Positions 1-5,033 of a DNA stretch of 5,033 nt are shown piece after piece (the first letter of the stretch is position 1; every line of letters begins with the position of its first letter). This stretch comes from an uncultured Planctomycetaceae bacterium (GTDB taxonomy: Bacteria > Planctomycetota > Planctomycetia > Pirellulales > UBA1268). Below the pieces are notes generated by a model that saw nothing but the letters and a program-made list of their open reading frames with translations, did no database searches and was not told the origin of the DNA. The stretch lies in contig CAJAYZ010000718.1 of the NCBI GenBank assembly GCA_903949225.1, positions 1 through 5,033 of the forward strand. The letters run 5' to 3'. A program made the translations under genes and the position numbers.

Positions 1-17
1 CGCCTGGGCGGAGGTCA

Positions 18-42
18 CCGAGCCAGCGTCCAGGCCGGCCGG
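18..42 (-). terminator. Candidate GC-rich stem-loop after the DUF1501 gene
   Basis: In the minus-strand transcript CCG and GCCGGC (42-34) pair with GCTGGC and CGG (27-22, 20-18) across one bulged base at 21, including one G-U pair, around a 6-nt loop. It starts about 35 nt behind the DUF1501 stop. No T-run follows within the window, so it is at best a weak or Rho-assisted terminator. Confidence 0.3.
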
Positions 43-77
43 AGACGGTTCGCCCCCTGCCCCGGCGGCGGGAGGGC

Positions 78-1355
78 TCAGGCGAACAGCTCCTTGATCA
101 CCTTGCCGGCGTTGGCGATCTTCATCGGCCGGCCGTTCTTGGCCGTGAACGTCGTCTCCAGGGAGATGTCGAGCGACTTCAGCACGCTGGCCATGAGGTC
201 TTGGGCCGAGTACGGCTCCGTCACCACTTCCTTGCCATCGGAACTCGTCTCACCGACAACCACCCCGCGCTTGAAGCCGGCACCACCGACGGCCACGCTC
301 CAACTGCGGGCCCAGTGATCACGCCCACCGTTGCCGTTGATGTTCGGCGTCCGGCTAAACTCCCCCATCCAGATGATTGCCGTGTCATCGAGCAGACCAC
401 GTTCCGCAAGATCGGAGACGAGTGCCGCCATCGCCTTGTCGAGTTCCGGGAGTTTGTTGTCTGAGAGCGTCTTGAAGATGTCGGCGTGGTTGTCCCAGCC
501 GCCGAGATCGACCTCGACAAACGGCACCCCCTGCTCCACCAACCGGCGGGCCATGAGACAGCCTCGGCCGAAACCGGTGTTGCCGTAGCGGTCCTGGACA
601 TCTTTCGGCTCCTTCATGACCTTGAAGGACTCCATCTGGTCGCTCGTCATGAGCTTGACCGTCTTGGAGAGAACCTTGGCGTGGTCGTCGGACGAGGCCC
701 CACGCTTCTCTCCGATGAACTTTTCCTCGATCGCCGAAAGCATCTCCAGACGCTGCGACAGCCGGGTCGGATCGATCCCCATGTCGAGATTGCGGACATT
801 GCCGTTGGAGTCGACGACGAACGGCGACCACGACATTCCCAGGAATCCCGGGCCGACGCTCCCGCTGCCGACGGAGACGAAGGGGGGAATCTCAAGATCG
901 GGCACCTGATCCGCCAGTTCGTGGGCAATCACGGCGCCATAGCTGGGGTGCTCAACGTTGGGATTCGGCACGTAGCCTGTGTGCATGTAATAGCGGCCGC
1001 GCATGTGGTCTGCCTCGCGCGTGCTCATCGATCGCACGAGCGACATGTGGTGCATCTGCTGGGCCATCAGCGGCATGTGCTCGCAGATCTGGATCCCGTC
1101 GGCGCTTGTCGAGATCGGCTTGAAGGGACCGCCGGTCGCCGCCCCTGGCTTAAGATCCCAGATGTCCATGGTGCTGGGGCCGCCTCCCATCCAAAGGAGA
1201 ATGGCCGACTTGTGCCGCTTCTTCAGGTCAGCGGCATTGGCGAGGATCGAGTTGGTGAAGGCCATCGCCGGGGCGGCGAGGGTCGCTGCGCCCGCGACAT
1301 GGCTCATGAAGTGTCGGCGGCTCATCCCGTCAATGAAACGGCTGGAGGCGGACAT
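78..1355 (-). CDS. DUF1501 family exported protein (Tat signal)
   Basis: A 425-residue protein of the DUF1501 family, which belongs to the alkaline phosphatase/sulfatase-like fold; no substrate is established. The N-terminus carries a twin-arginine signal: SRRHFM at residues 12-17, a hydrophobic stretch at about 19-38, and an ANA cleavage site near residue 41. This suggests folded export by Tat. Family motifs are intact: GGGPSTMDIWDLKP at 57-70, YYMHTGY at 122-128, GGWDNHAD at 285-292, GEFSRTPNIN at 331-340 and GRDHW at 344-348. The Asp and His residues in these motifs are the likely metal or catalytic ligands by analogy with the fold. I place the start at 1355 because GAGGA lies 8 nt upstream and the Tat signal begins just after it. 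The frame is open up to 1784, but that extension overlaps the upstream gene and is low-complexity. It lies 83 bp behind the DUF1549/DUF1553 gene, the usual planctomycete pairing, so co-transcription and a shared job are likely. Family assignment is firm; function is unknown. Confidence 0.93.
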   Translation of the reverse strand: MSASSRFIDGMSRRHFMSHVAGAATLAAPAMAFTNSILANAADLKKRHKSAILLWMGGGPSTMDIWDLKPGAATGGPFKPISTSADGIQICEHMPLMAQQMHHMSLVRSMSTREADHMRGRYYMHTGYVPNPNVEHPSYGAVIAHELADQVPDLEIPPFVSVGSGSVGPGFLGMSWSPFVVDSNGNVRNLDMGIDPTRLSQRLEMLSAIEEKFIGEKRGASSDDHAKVLSKTVKLMTSDQMESFKVMKEPKDVQDRYGNTGFGRGCLMARRLVEQGVPFVEVDLGGWDNHADIFKTLSDNKLPELDKAMAALVSDLAERGLLDDTAIIWMGEFSRTPNINGNGGRDHWARSWSVAVGGAGFKRGVVVGETSSDGKEVVTEPYSAQDLMASVLKSLDISLETTFTAKNGRPMKIANAGKVIKELFA

Positions 1356-1438
1356 GGAGGGAATCCTCGGGGGTGGACAAGGGTGAGGGAGCGGTGGGGG
1401 CGTCTTGACTGGGGGCGGACTGGGGAACGGTGCGGGAA
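1356..1438 (-). other. C-rich, G-poor spacer between the exported pair
   Basis: 83 bp. On the transcribed strand I count 46 C and only 12 G, with several C4-C5 runs and no stem-loop. This is the composition that Rho factor prefers, so the spacer could lower expression of the DUF1501 gene relative to its upstream partner. No motif proves this. Confidence 0.4.
1364..1368 (-). promoter_or_regulatory. Ribosome binding site of the DUF1501 gene
   Basis: Minus-strand GAGGA, 8 nt before the ATG at 1355. It lies in an otherwise C-rich spacer where purine runs are rare, and it supports the start that puts the twin-arginine signal at the N-terminus. Confidence 0.65.
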
Positions 1439-3157
1439 TCAGTGGTTGATGATGAACTCGTTCGAATTGAGAACGGCCCACCAAATATCCTGGAGGGCAC
1501 TGATGGCATCTCCCTTGCGGGCGACCATCATCTGATTGGCAAGTTTGATTTCCTTGCGCGTCGGCTTCCTGGCAAGCGCCGCGGCATAGAGGGAGTCGAT
1601 CCGCTGAGCGTTGGTCATGTCGGAGGCGGCAATTCGGTCGAGAAAGCCCCCCTTGCCCGTCCCCGTTGCCGTCTTGACCAGATCCCCGTTGAACATCATC
1701 AACACCTGTGGGATGGAGCCGTTGAAGGTTGTTGCCTCGTCTCCTTCGTCGGTGCCGAAGGCGATGATGAACTGCGAGAGCCATTCGTCCTTTTTGCGGG
1801 CCGCTTTCTCTCCCTTCTCCTCGGCCTGATCGGCCTCGGTGGCAGTCAGCAGCGACTGATAGAGTTCCTCGGGCCTCATCTGCCTGAGATAGAAATGGGA
1901 GAACTTCGGCTTCTCGCCCACAGCCGGATCATCGGTCGCGTTGCCTTTGCCGATCCGGCTGGAAAGCGAGTAGGCGTGGGAGAGCGTGATCCATCGGATC
2001 AGCTCTTTTGTGTCGAAGCTCTGCCCGCGGAAACGCTCGCCAAGACCATCGAGCAATTCTGGATGCGATGGGGCGTTGTGTTCGCCGAGATCGTCGATGG
2101 GTCGGGTAAAACCGTAACCGAAGAAGTGGCTCCAGATCCGGTTCACAGCAGCCTTGGGCATCAGCGGGCTGTCGACGATGAGCTGAGCCAGCGCCTGACG
2201 ACGGTTGACGCCATACTCCGTGCCATCGTCCATCTTTGCCGGGAGGTAGCCGGTGGAATCAACAGTCGTCCCGTCGATGAAAACCGGATAGGCGACTTTC
2301 ATCTGCCCGTTGCGGAGTTCGTAGTAAAGCTCAGCCTGAGAGGCGTTGCCCCCCTCGCCGGCCCAATCCTCATCGACGAGTTCGATTGCCTGAACGTCAC
2401 GGGTCCCCTCGAACTTCCGCAACGCCCTCACCTGACGGAAGAAGGCGTTGAACTCCCAAAACTGGTTTTGCTTTCCCTTGTTAAACGGATGGTTGTGGCA
2501 CTGAGTGCACTGCACCTGGAGGCCGAGGAACACCTGCGCGGTCTTGGCGGTGGCCTGAATGCCATTGTCCTCGAGTTTCCCTGAGAGGAAATTCGTCGCC
2601 CCATTGAAGCCCTTCTCACCGGACTTGTTGACCCCTGTGGCTGTCACGAGATCGGACACAAACCGGTCGTAGGGGACATTTTTCGAAAACGAGCGGCGCA
2701 ACCACTGCCGCATGCCACTGCGGTTGACATTGTCGTTCTCAAGGCTCCGACCGACGAGCACGGTCGTCCAGACATCTGCCCAATTGCGGGCATACTCATC
2801 GACGAAATCGTCTCCGAGGAGTCGTCCGACGAGGTTGGCCCGCTTCACCGGCGAACTGTCGGCGACGTAGTCGTCGAGTTCCCGAACGGTTGGCACACGG
2901 CCGATGATGTCGAGATGGACCCGACGGCACCACTCTTGGTCCGAGGCGGGCTCCGAAGGCTTGAGCTTGGCATCCGACCACCCGGCCGCAACCTGCTCGT
3001 TGATGAACTTCACTTCCGGCAGGCCGAAGTGCTCATCTTTTTCGCGGGCGGCAGCAGCAAGCGAGGCAGCAGCCGCCAGGCAAATGGCGAGGAGCAAGTG
3101 CACGCCCAGAAAGGCGGACTTCGACAGACACCGCCCTAAATGTACGTGCCTCGCCAT
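1439..3157 (-). CDS. DUF1549/DUF1553 (PSCyt2-PSD1) exported protein
   Basis: A 572-residue protein. A Sec-type signal or anchor is seen at about residues 16-37 (basic N-terminus, then a Leu/Ala-rich stretch ending in AAAA-REK). It has Cys26 but no proper lipobox. The first half matches DUF1549 (PSCyt2): FINEQVAAGW at 51-60, HLDIIGRVPT at 81-90, YARNWADVW at 122-130, and CTQCHNHPF at 217-225. The second half matches DUF1553 (PSD1): VNRRQALAQLIVDS at 317-330, AVNRIWSHFFGYGF at 337-350, DDLGEHNAPSHPELLD at 355-370, and a C-terminal LYAAALARKPTRKE block at 523-535. CxxCH is the haem-attachment pattern, and the family was named cytochrome-like for it, but haem binding here is inferred. Many family members are longer and carry an extra N-terminal cytochrome domain; none is seen here. 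The start at 3157 has GGAGG 6 nt upstream and leads straight into the signal peptide; an in-frame ATG at 3289 has no such site. It is probably the first gene of an operon with the DUF1501 gene. Confidence 0.92.
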   Translation of the reverse strand: MARHVHLGRCLSKSAFLGVHLLLAICLAAAASLAAAAREKDEHFGLPEVKFINEQVAAGWSDAKLKPSEPASDQEWCRRVHLDIIGRVPTVRELDDYVADSSPVKRANLVGRLLGDDFVDEYARNWADVWTTVLVGRSLENDNVNRSGMRQWLRRSFSKNVPYDRFVSDLVTATGVNKSGEKGFNGATNFLSGKLEDNGIQATAKTAQVFLGLQVQCTQCHNHPFNKGKQNQFWEFNAFFRQVRALRKFEGTRDVQAIELVDEDWAGEGGNASQAELYYELRNGQMKVAYPVFIDGTTVDSTGYLPAKMDDGTEYGVNRRQALAQLIVDSPLMPKAAVNRIWSHFFGYGFTRPIDDLGEHNAPSHPELLDGLGERFRGQSFDTKELIRWITLSHAYSLSSRIGKGNATDDPAVGEKPKFSHFYLRQMRPEELYQSLLTATEADQAEEKGEKAARKKDEWLSQFIIAFGTDEGDEATTFNGSIPQVLMMFNGDLVKTATGTGKGGFLDRIAASDMTNAQRIDSLYAAALARKPTRKEIKLANQMMVARKGDAISALQDIWWAVLNSNEFIINH

Positions 3158-3163
3158 GGCCGA

Positions 3164-3168
3164 CCTCC
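3164..3168 (-). promoter_or_regulatory. Ribosome binding site deciding the DUF1549/DUF1553 start
   Basis: Read on the minus strand this is GGAGG (extended GGAGGTC), 6 nt before the ATG at 3157. It is the strongest Shine-Dalgarno match in front of any gene here, and it settles the start against the in-frame ATG at 3289, which has no comparable site. Confidence 0.8.
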
Positions 3169-3296
3169 GGCGTGCGGGGTGCAGGCGGCAAGCCTCAACC
3201 ATCATCCGGACCGCAGCCCCGATGTTGATCAGAGACCAGCCTACGGCAGAGAGCTTGCCCCCTCCCTGCCAAAGCACGGTCAAACGCATCGCGTTG

Positions 3297-3317
3297 TGAA
3301 AAGTCTATCGTTTTTCA
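3297..3317. promoter_or_regulatory. AT-rich inverted repeat upstream of the DUF1549/DUF1553 gene
   Basis: Perfect 6-bp arms TGAAAA (3297-3302) and TTTTCA (3312-3317) around 9 bp, about 140 bp before the DUF1549/DUF1553 start. The patch stands out as AT-rich in a GC-rich gap. On the minus strand it contains TAGACT, a possible -10 element, but I find no good -35 at the right distance. An operator or promoter region is a reasonable guess only. Confidence 0.25.
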
Positions 3318-3429
3318 TCGACGCAATCCACCACGCAACCCCAGATTCCGTCCTCAATGGCTGGAAATGGGGGCGACACGTGGCCGGAGAGAGCGCCGGC
3401 AAGGCGTCCGGAGGCAAAACCCCTTCGAC

Positions 3430-3454
3430 GGCAGGCCGCCGAGCCCCGGCCGCC
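3430..3454 (-). terminator. Candidate GC-rich stem-loop after rplQ
   Basis: In the minus-strand transcript GGCGGCCG (3454-3447) pairs with CGGCC and GCC (3438-3434, 3432-3430) across a single bulged base at 3433, giving 8 pairs around an 8-nt loop. It lies about 70 nt behind the rplQ stop. Only a run of four T's follows, about 10 nt later (3416-3419), so it is a poor intrinsic terminator. It is still the best structural candidate for the end of the ribosomal operon. Confidence 0.3.
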
Positions 3455-3487
3455 TCAGAGACGACACTCCGCCGCCAGTTCCCTAAA

Positions 3488-3523
3488 GGGCAACGACAGA
3501 GGGGCAACGACAGAGGGGCAACG
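3488..3523. repeat. 14-bp direct tandem repeat, about 2.6 copies
   Basis: GGGCAACGACAGAG occurs twice exactly (3488-3501, 3502-3515), followed by a third partial copy of 8 bases (3516-3523). It ends 3 bp from the rplQ stop codon. The unit is not a multiple of three and lies outside any gene. Such arrays expand and contract by slippage, so copy number may vary between strains. Confidence 0.9.
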
Positions 3524-3526
3524 GCC

Positions 3527-4120
3527 TCAAGTGGCGCCAGCGCCCCGGGAAGGACGGCGAGCCTGAACTTGCGGCGCAGCGCCAAGATCGACCTGCGGTC
3601 CACTGCCGACGAACTCCAACACGGCTCGGGGGCCGGCGTCACCGAGTCGGGGGGTGGCGAGCTTGAGAATCCGGGTGTAGCCGCCAGGGCGGTCGACGAA
3701 TCGGGGAGCGATCTTCTCGAAAAGAATGCGGGCCGCCTGCTTGTCGCCGAGAAGCCTGACCACCCGACGGCGGGCGGTGACGGCAGGTGCCATAGCCTGC
3801 GCCCACTTCTGCCACTGATCGCTCTCACGCCACTGCTTCCAAGCAGCGGAGTCGCGTGCCGCGGTCGTGCCGAACTCTTTGGCCTGATCGATCGACTTCA
3901 GCCCACGCTTGGCAATGGTGATGGAACGCTCGACCACAGGCCGAACTTCCTTGGCCTTGGCCACGGTCGTGATGATCCGACCAGCCACCTTCGGAGCCCC
4001 CACCTCACCAGCCTCGTACTCCCGCTCGGTGAGCATGAGTGCAGCGGCCAAGTTACGGAGAAGGGCACGCTGGTGAGACGGACTGCGGCCGAGCACGCGG
4101 CCTTTACGACGATGGCGCAT
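3527..4120 (-). CDS. rplQ: 50S ribosomal protein bL17 (enlarged)
   Basis: Large-subunit ribosomal protein bL17, which binds 23S rRNA near the peptide exit tunnel. The N-terminus MRHRRKGRVLGRSPSHQRAL (1-20), the KAKEVRPVVE block (55-64) and the C-terminal RPGGYTRILKLATPRLGD block (144-161) are the family signatures. At 197 residues it is 70 longer than the E. coli protein (127). Aligned by eye, about 15 extra residues sit at 33-48 (Glu/Gly/Ala-rich), about 39 at 74-114 (a Trp/Gln-rich stretch with WKQW and WQKW), and about 16 form the C-terminal tail after LEFVG (Pro/Arg/Gly/Ala-rich). The conserved blocks flanking each insertion stay in one frame, so these are real insertions, not a frameshift. 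The start at 4120 is supported by AAGGA 8 nt upstream and by the family's MRHR opening. The gene follows rpoA by 130 bp, the classic alpha-operon order, and is probably co-transcribed with it. Confidence 0.96.
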   Translation of the reverse strand: MRHRRKGRVLGRSPSHQRALLRNLAAALMLTEREYEAGEVGAPKVAGRIITTVAKAKEVRPVVERSITIAKRGLKSIDQAKEFGTTAARDSAAWKQWRESDQWQKWAQAMAPAVTARRRVVRLLGDKQAARILFEKIAPRFVDRPGGYTRILKLATPRLGDAGPRAVLEFVGSGPQVDLGAAPQVQARRPSRGAGAT

Positions 4121-4128
4121 GGGTGAGA

Positions 4129-4133
4129 TCCTT
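4129..4133 (-). promoter_or_regulatory. Ribosome binding site of rplQ
   Basis: Minus-strand AAGGA, 8 nt before the ATG at 4120. It is perfectly complementary over 5 nt to the UCCUU in the pyrimidine tract at 4187-4201, so it could be masked in the mRNA. Confidence 0.65.
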
Positions 4134-4186
4134 CAGGCGGACAGCTTGGGGCCGGGCCGTGAGGGCCGGAACTGTCGGTGGTTATG

Positions 4187-4201
4187 AAAAAGGAGGGAGG
4201 G
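4187..4201 (-). promoter_or_regulatory. Pyrimidine tract resembling an anti-Shine-Dalgarno sequence
   Basis: On the transcribed strand this reads CCCTCCCTCCTTTTT. Its UCCUU can pair with the AAGGA ribosome binding site of rplQ about 56 nt downstream, which would close a loop over most of the spacer. The complementarity is seen directly; a regulatory role is inferred. On the plus strand the same bases look like a strong ribosome binding site, but only a 31-codon TTG-initiated frame follows. Confidence 0.3.
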
Positions 4202-4211
4202 TTGGATTCGG

Positions 4212-4240
4212 CCGACAGAAGCGAAAATGCTTCGGTCCGG
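4212..4240 (-). promoter_or_regulatory. Stem-loop between rpoA and rplQ
   Basis: Inverted repeat 11 bp behind the rpoA stop. The core is a perfect 5-bp stem GAAGC/GCTTC (4218-4222 with 4229-4233) closing a 6-nt AT-rich loop. It extends by three pairs (4214-4216 with 4235-4237) across one mismatch, then two more across a one-base bulge. No T-run follows directly in the transcript; the nearest is about 20 nt further on. So it is not a standard intrinsic terminator; an RNA-processing or stability element, or a leaky attenuator, is possible. Confidence 0.4.
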
Positions 4241-4250
4241 CCGGCGGGGA

Positions 4251-5033
4251 TCAGGCCTCAACCGGCAACATGCCGAGTTTCAGCCCCAGTTCGTTGAGCT
4301 TGGCCTCGATCTCCTCGGCGGTCTGCTCCCCGGCGTTTCGCATCTCGAGCAGTTGCTCGCGGGTCAAAACGACGAGTTCAGAGACCTTGCGGATGCCAGC
4401 ACTCGAGAGGCAGTTCTGGGCCCGAACTGAGAGTTCCAGCTGCGGCACCTCCCAAGTCAGGACAGTTGAGGGCTCAGGGGTGATCTTGGTCCAGTCAATG
4501 ACCGGAGGCAGATTCACGGCCGCCCCCTGCTGGGTGTAGCCAACGAACGGATTGAGGTGCTTGCGAAGAATCTTCGCTGCCTCGACCAGCGCCATGTCGG
4601 GCGTCACGGTGCCGTTGGTCCAAATCTCCATCGTCAGCTTGTCGTAGTTCGTCTTCTGACCGACACGGGTCTCCTCGACCTCGTAACGAACACGGGTCAC
4701 CGGGCTGAAAACGGCGTCAACGGGAATGATGCCGATTTCCTGGACATCCGGGCTGTGTTCGCTGGCAGGCACGTAGCCGCGACCGTTCTCGACAACCATC
4801 TCGAGTTCGAACGGAACATCATCGGTGAGCGTGGCCAGAACAAGGTCCTTACTGACCACCTCCACTGCCTCGTCCGTCTGCACATCGGCACCGGTGACGG
4901 GGCCCTTCGTGCTCTTCTCTACCCGAATCACGCGGGTCGAGTCGCTGTGGTTTTTGACGACCAAGCTCTTTACCGCCAGCACGATGTCTGTGACGTCTTC
5001 GAGAACGCCCTTGACGGTGCTGAACTCATGGAG
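4251..5033 (-). CDS. rpoA: RNA polymerase alpha subunit, 5' end outside window
   Basis: Alpha subunit of RNA polymerase, which dimerises to nucleate core assembly and contacts promoter DNA and activators through its C-terminal domain. 260 residues are visible; the frame is open to the window edge and begins LHEFSTVKGV, matching E. coli from residue 65, so about 64 N-terminal residues are missing. The GTG at 4982 is internal, not the start. The N-terminal domain shows VENGRGYVPASE (81-92 of the visible part) and VDAVFSPVTRVRYEVEETRVGQ (105-126). A linker rich in Pro and Thr (about 174-197) leads to the C-terminal domain, LELSVRAQNCLSSAGI (199-214) to the end. Arg, Asn and Cys equivalent to E. 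coli R265, N268 and C269 are present (204, 207, 208). The second DNA-contact loop reads NAGEQTAEE instead of the E. coli NLGKKSLTE, so the K298 and S299 equivalents are Gln and Thr. It is followed by rplQ, as in the alpha operon. Confidence 0.97.
   Translation of the reverse strand, partial: LHEFSTVKGVLEDVTDIVLAVKSLVVKNHSDSTRVIRVEKSTKGPVTGADVQTDEAVEVVSKDLVLATLTDDVPFELEMVVENGRGYVPASEHSPDVQEIGIIPVDAVFSPVTRVRYEVEETRVGQKTNYDKLTMEIWTNGTVTPDMALVEAAKILRKHLNPFVGYTQQGAAVNLPPVIDWTKITPEPSTVLTWEVPQLELSVRAQNCLSSAGIRKVSELVVLTREQLLEMRNAGEQTAEEIEAKLNELGLKLGMLPVEA

Larger units (their letters stand above)
3158..3526 (-). other. Gap between rplQ and the DUF1549/DUF1553 gene
   Basis: 369 bp without a recognisable gene. 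In transcription order it holds a 14-bp tandem repeat touching the rplQ 3' end (3488-3523), a GC-rich stem-loop (3430-3454), an AT-rich patch with an inverted repeat (3297-3317) and the ribosome binding site at 3164-3168. The DUF1549 frame stays open to 3289, but the upstream part has no ribosome binding site. The change of gene content and the length of the gap suggest that the ribosomal operon ends and a new transcription unit begins here. Confidence 0.6.
4121..4250 (-). other. rpoA-rplQ spacer
   Basis: A 130-bp non-coding spacer, long for two genes of one ribosomal operon. In mRNA order it holds a stem-loop just behind the rpoA stop (4212-4240), a pyrimidine tract (4187-4201), a GC-rich stretch with several GGCC words (4150-4169) and the rplQ ribosome binding site (4129-4133). 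I see no convincing promoter in it. Confidence 0.6.

Noticed and set aside
2..97. Possible 3' end of a converging plus-strand gene (tail rich in Pro, Ala and Gly, stop at 95-97)
   Set aside because: Only about 31 codons are visible, with no motif, and open frames are common by chance at this GC content.
486..1535. Long plus-strand open frame (349 codons) across the DUF1501 gene
   Set aside because: It is antisense to a gene with intact family motifs, has no recognisable domain, and is explained by GC-rich codon bias.
1356..1784. N-terminal extension of the DUF1501 frame upstream of 1355
   Set aside because: It overlaps the end of the DUF1549/DUF1553 gene in another frame, reads as Arg/Pro-rich low complexity, and would bury the Tat signal.
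1430..2584. Plus-strand open frame of 384 codons across the DUF1549/DUF1553 gene
   Set aside because: Antisense shadow of a clear gene; no family resemblance and no convincing ribosome binding site.
3158..3289. In-frame extension of the DUF1549/DUF1553 protein to the ATG at 3289
   Set aside because: No ribosome binding site there, while GGAGG stands 6 nt before the ATG at 3157, where a normal signal peptide begins.
3383..3400. GCCGG/CCGGC inverted repeat with an 8-nt loop in the gap
   Set aside because: Only 5 bp, no T-run and GC-only arms; expected by chance in this sequence.
3280..3828. Minus-strand open frame of 182 codons overlapping the 3' half of rplQ
   Set aside because: It is in another frame of rplQ; the conserved bL17 C-terminal block proves the rplQ frame, and this product is low-complexity.
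3140..4126. Plus-strand open frame of 328 codons spanning the gap and rplQ
   Set aside because: It runs antisense through rplQ and through the 14-bp repeat; composition is Arg/Gly/Ala/Pro-rich and no domain is visible.
4202..4297. Plus-strand 31-codon frame from TTG at 4202 behind a perfect AAGGAGG
   Set aside because: The ribosome-binding-site match is the complement of the pyrimidine tract in the spacer; the frame is short, runs antisense into rpoA and has no recognisable features.

Overview
The window looks like a piece of a planctomycete chromosome, moderately GC-rich. Two things point there. One is an adjacent pair of exported proteins of the DUF1549/DUF1553 and DUF1501 families, a combination greatly expanded in Planctomycetes and relatives. 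The other is an enlarged ribosomal protein bL17. The genus cannot be fixed from the sequence alone. All four genes lie on the minus strand, so transcription runs from high to low coordinates.

Layout in the order of transcription: (1) 5033-4251, rpoA, the RNA polymerase alpha subunit, cut by the window edge and lacking about its first 64 codons. (2) A 130-bp spacer with a stem-loop and a pyrimidine tract that could pair with the next ribosome binding site. (3) 4120-3527, rplQ, ribosomal protein bL17, about 70 residues longer than the E. coli protein because of two internal insertions and a C-terminal tail. (4) A 369-bp gap with a 14-bp tandem repeat directly behind the rplQ stop, a GC-rich stem-loop and an AT-rich inverted repeat; the ribosomal operon probably ends here and a new unit begins. 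(5) 3157-1439, a Sec-exported DUF1549/DUF1553 protein with one CxxCH motif. (6) An 83-bp C-rich, G-poor spacer. (7) 1355-78, a DUF1501 protein with a twin-arginine signal. (8) 77 bp with another GC-rich stem-loop and no recognisable gene.

Functionally there are two blocks. rpoA-rplQ is the conserved tail of the bacterial alpha ribosomal operon (core transcription and translation). The DUF1549/DUF1553-DUF1501 pair is a two-gene cassette of exported proteins that probably act together outside the cytoplasm; its biochemical role is not established. I see no mobile element, CRISPR array, tRNA or rRNA. The large open frames on the plus strand are antisense shadows of these four genes. I did not find a clear new multi-gene system. 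The most unusual points are the size of bL17, changes in the DNA-contacting surface of the RpoA C-terminal domain, and the structured non-coding stretches around rplQ.
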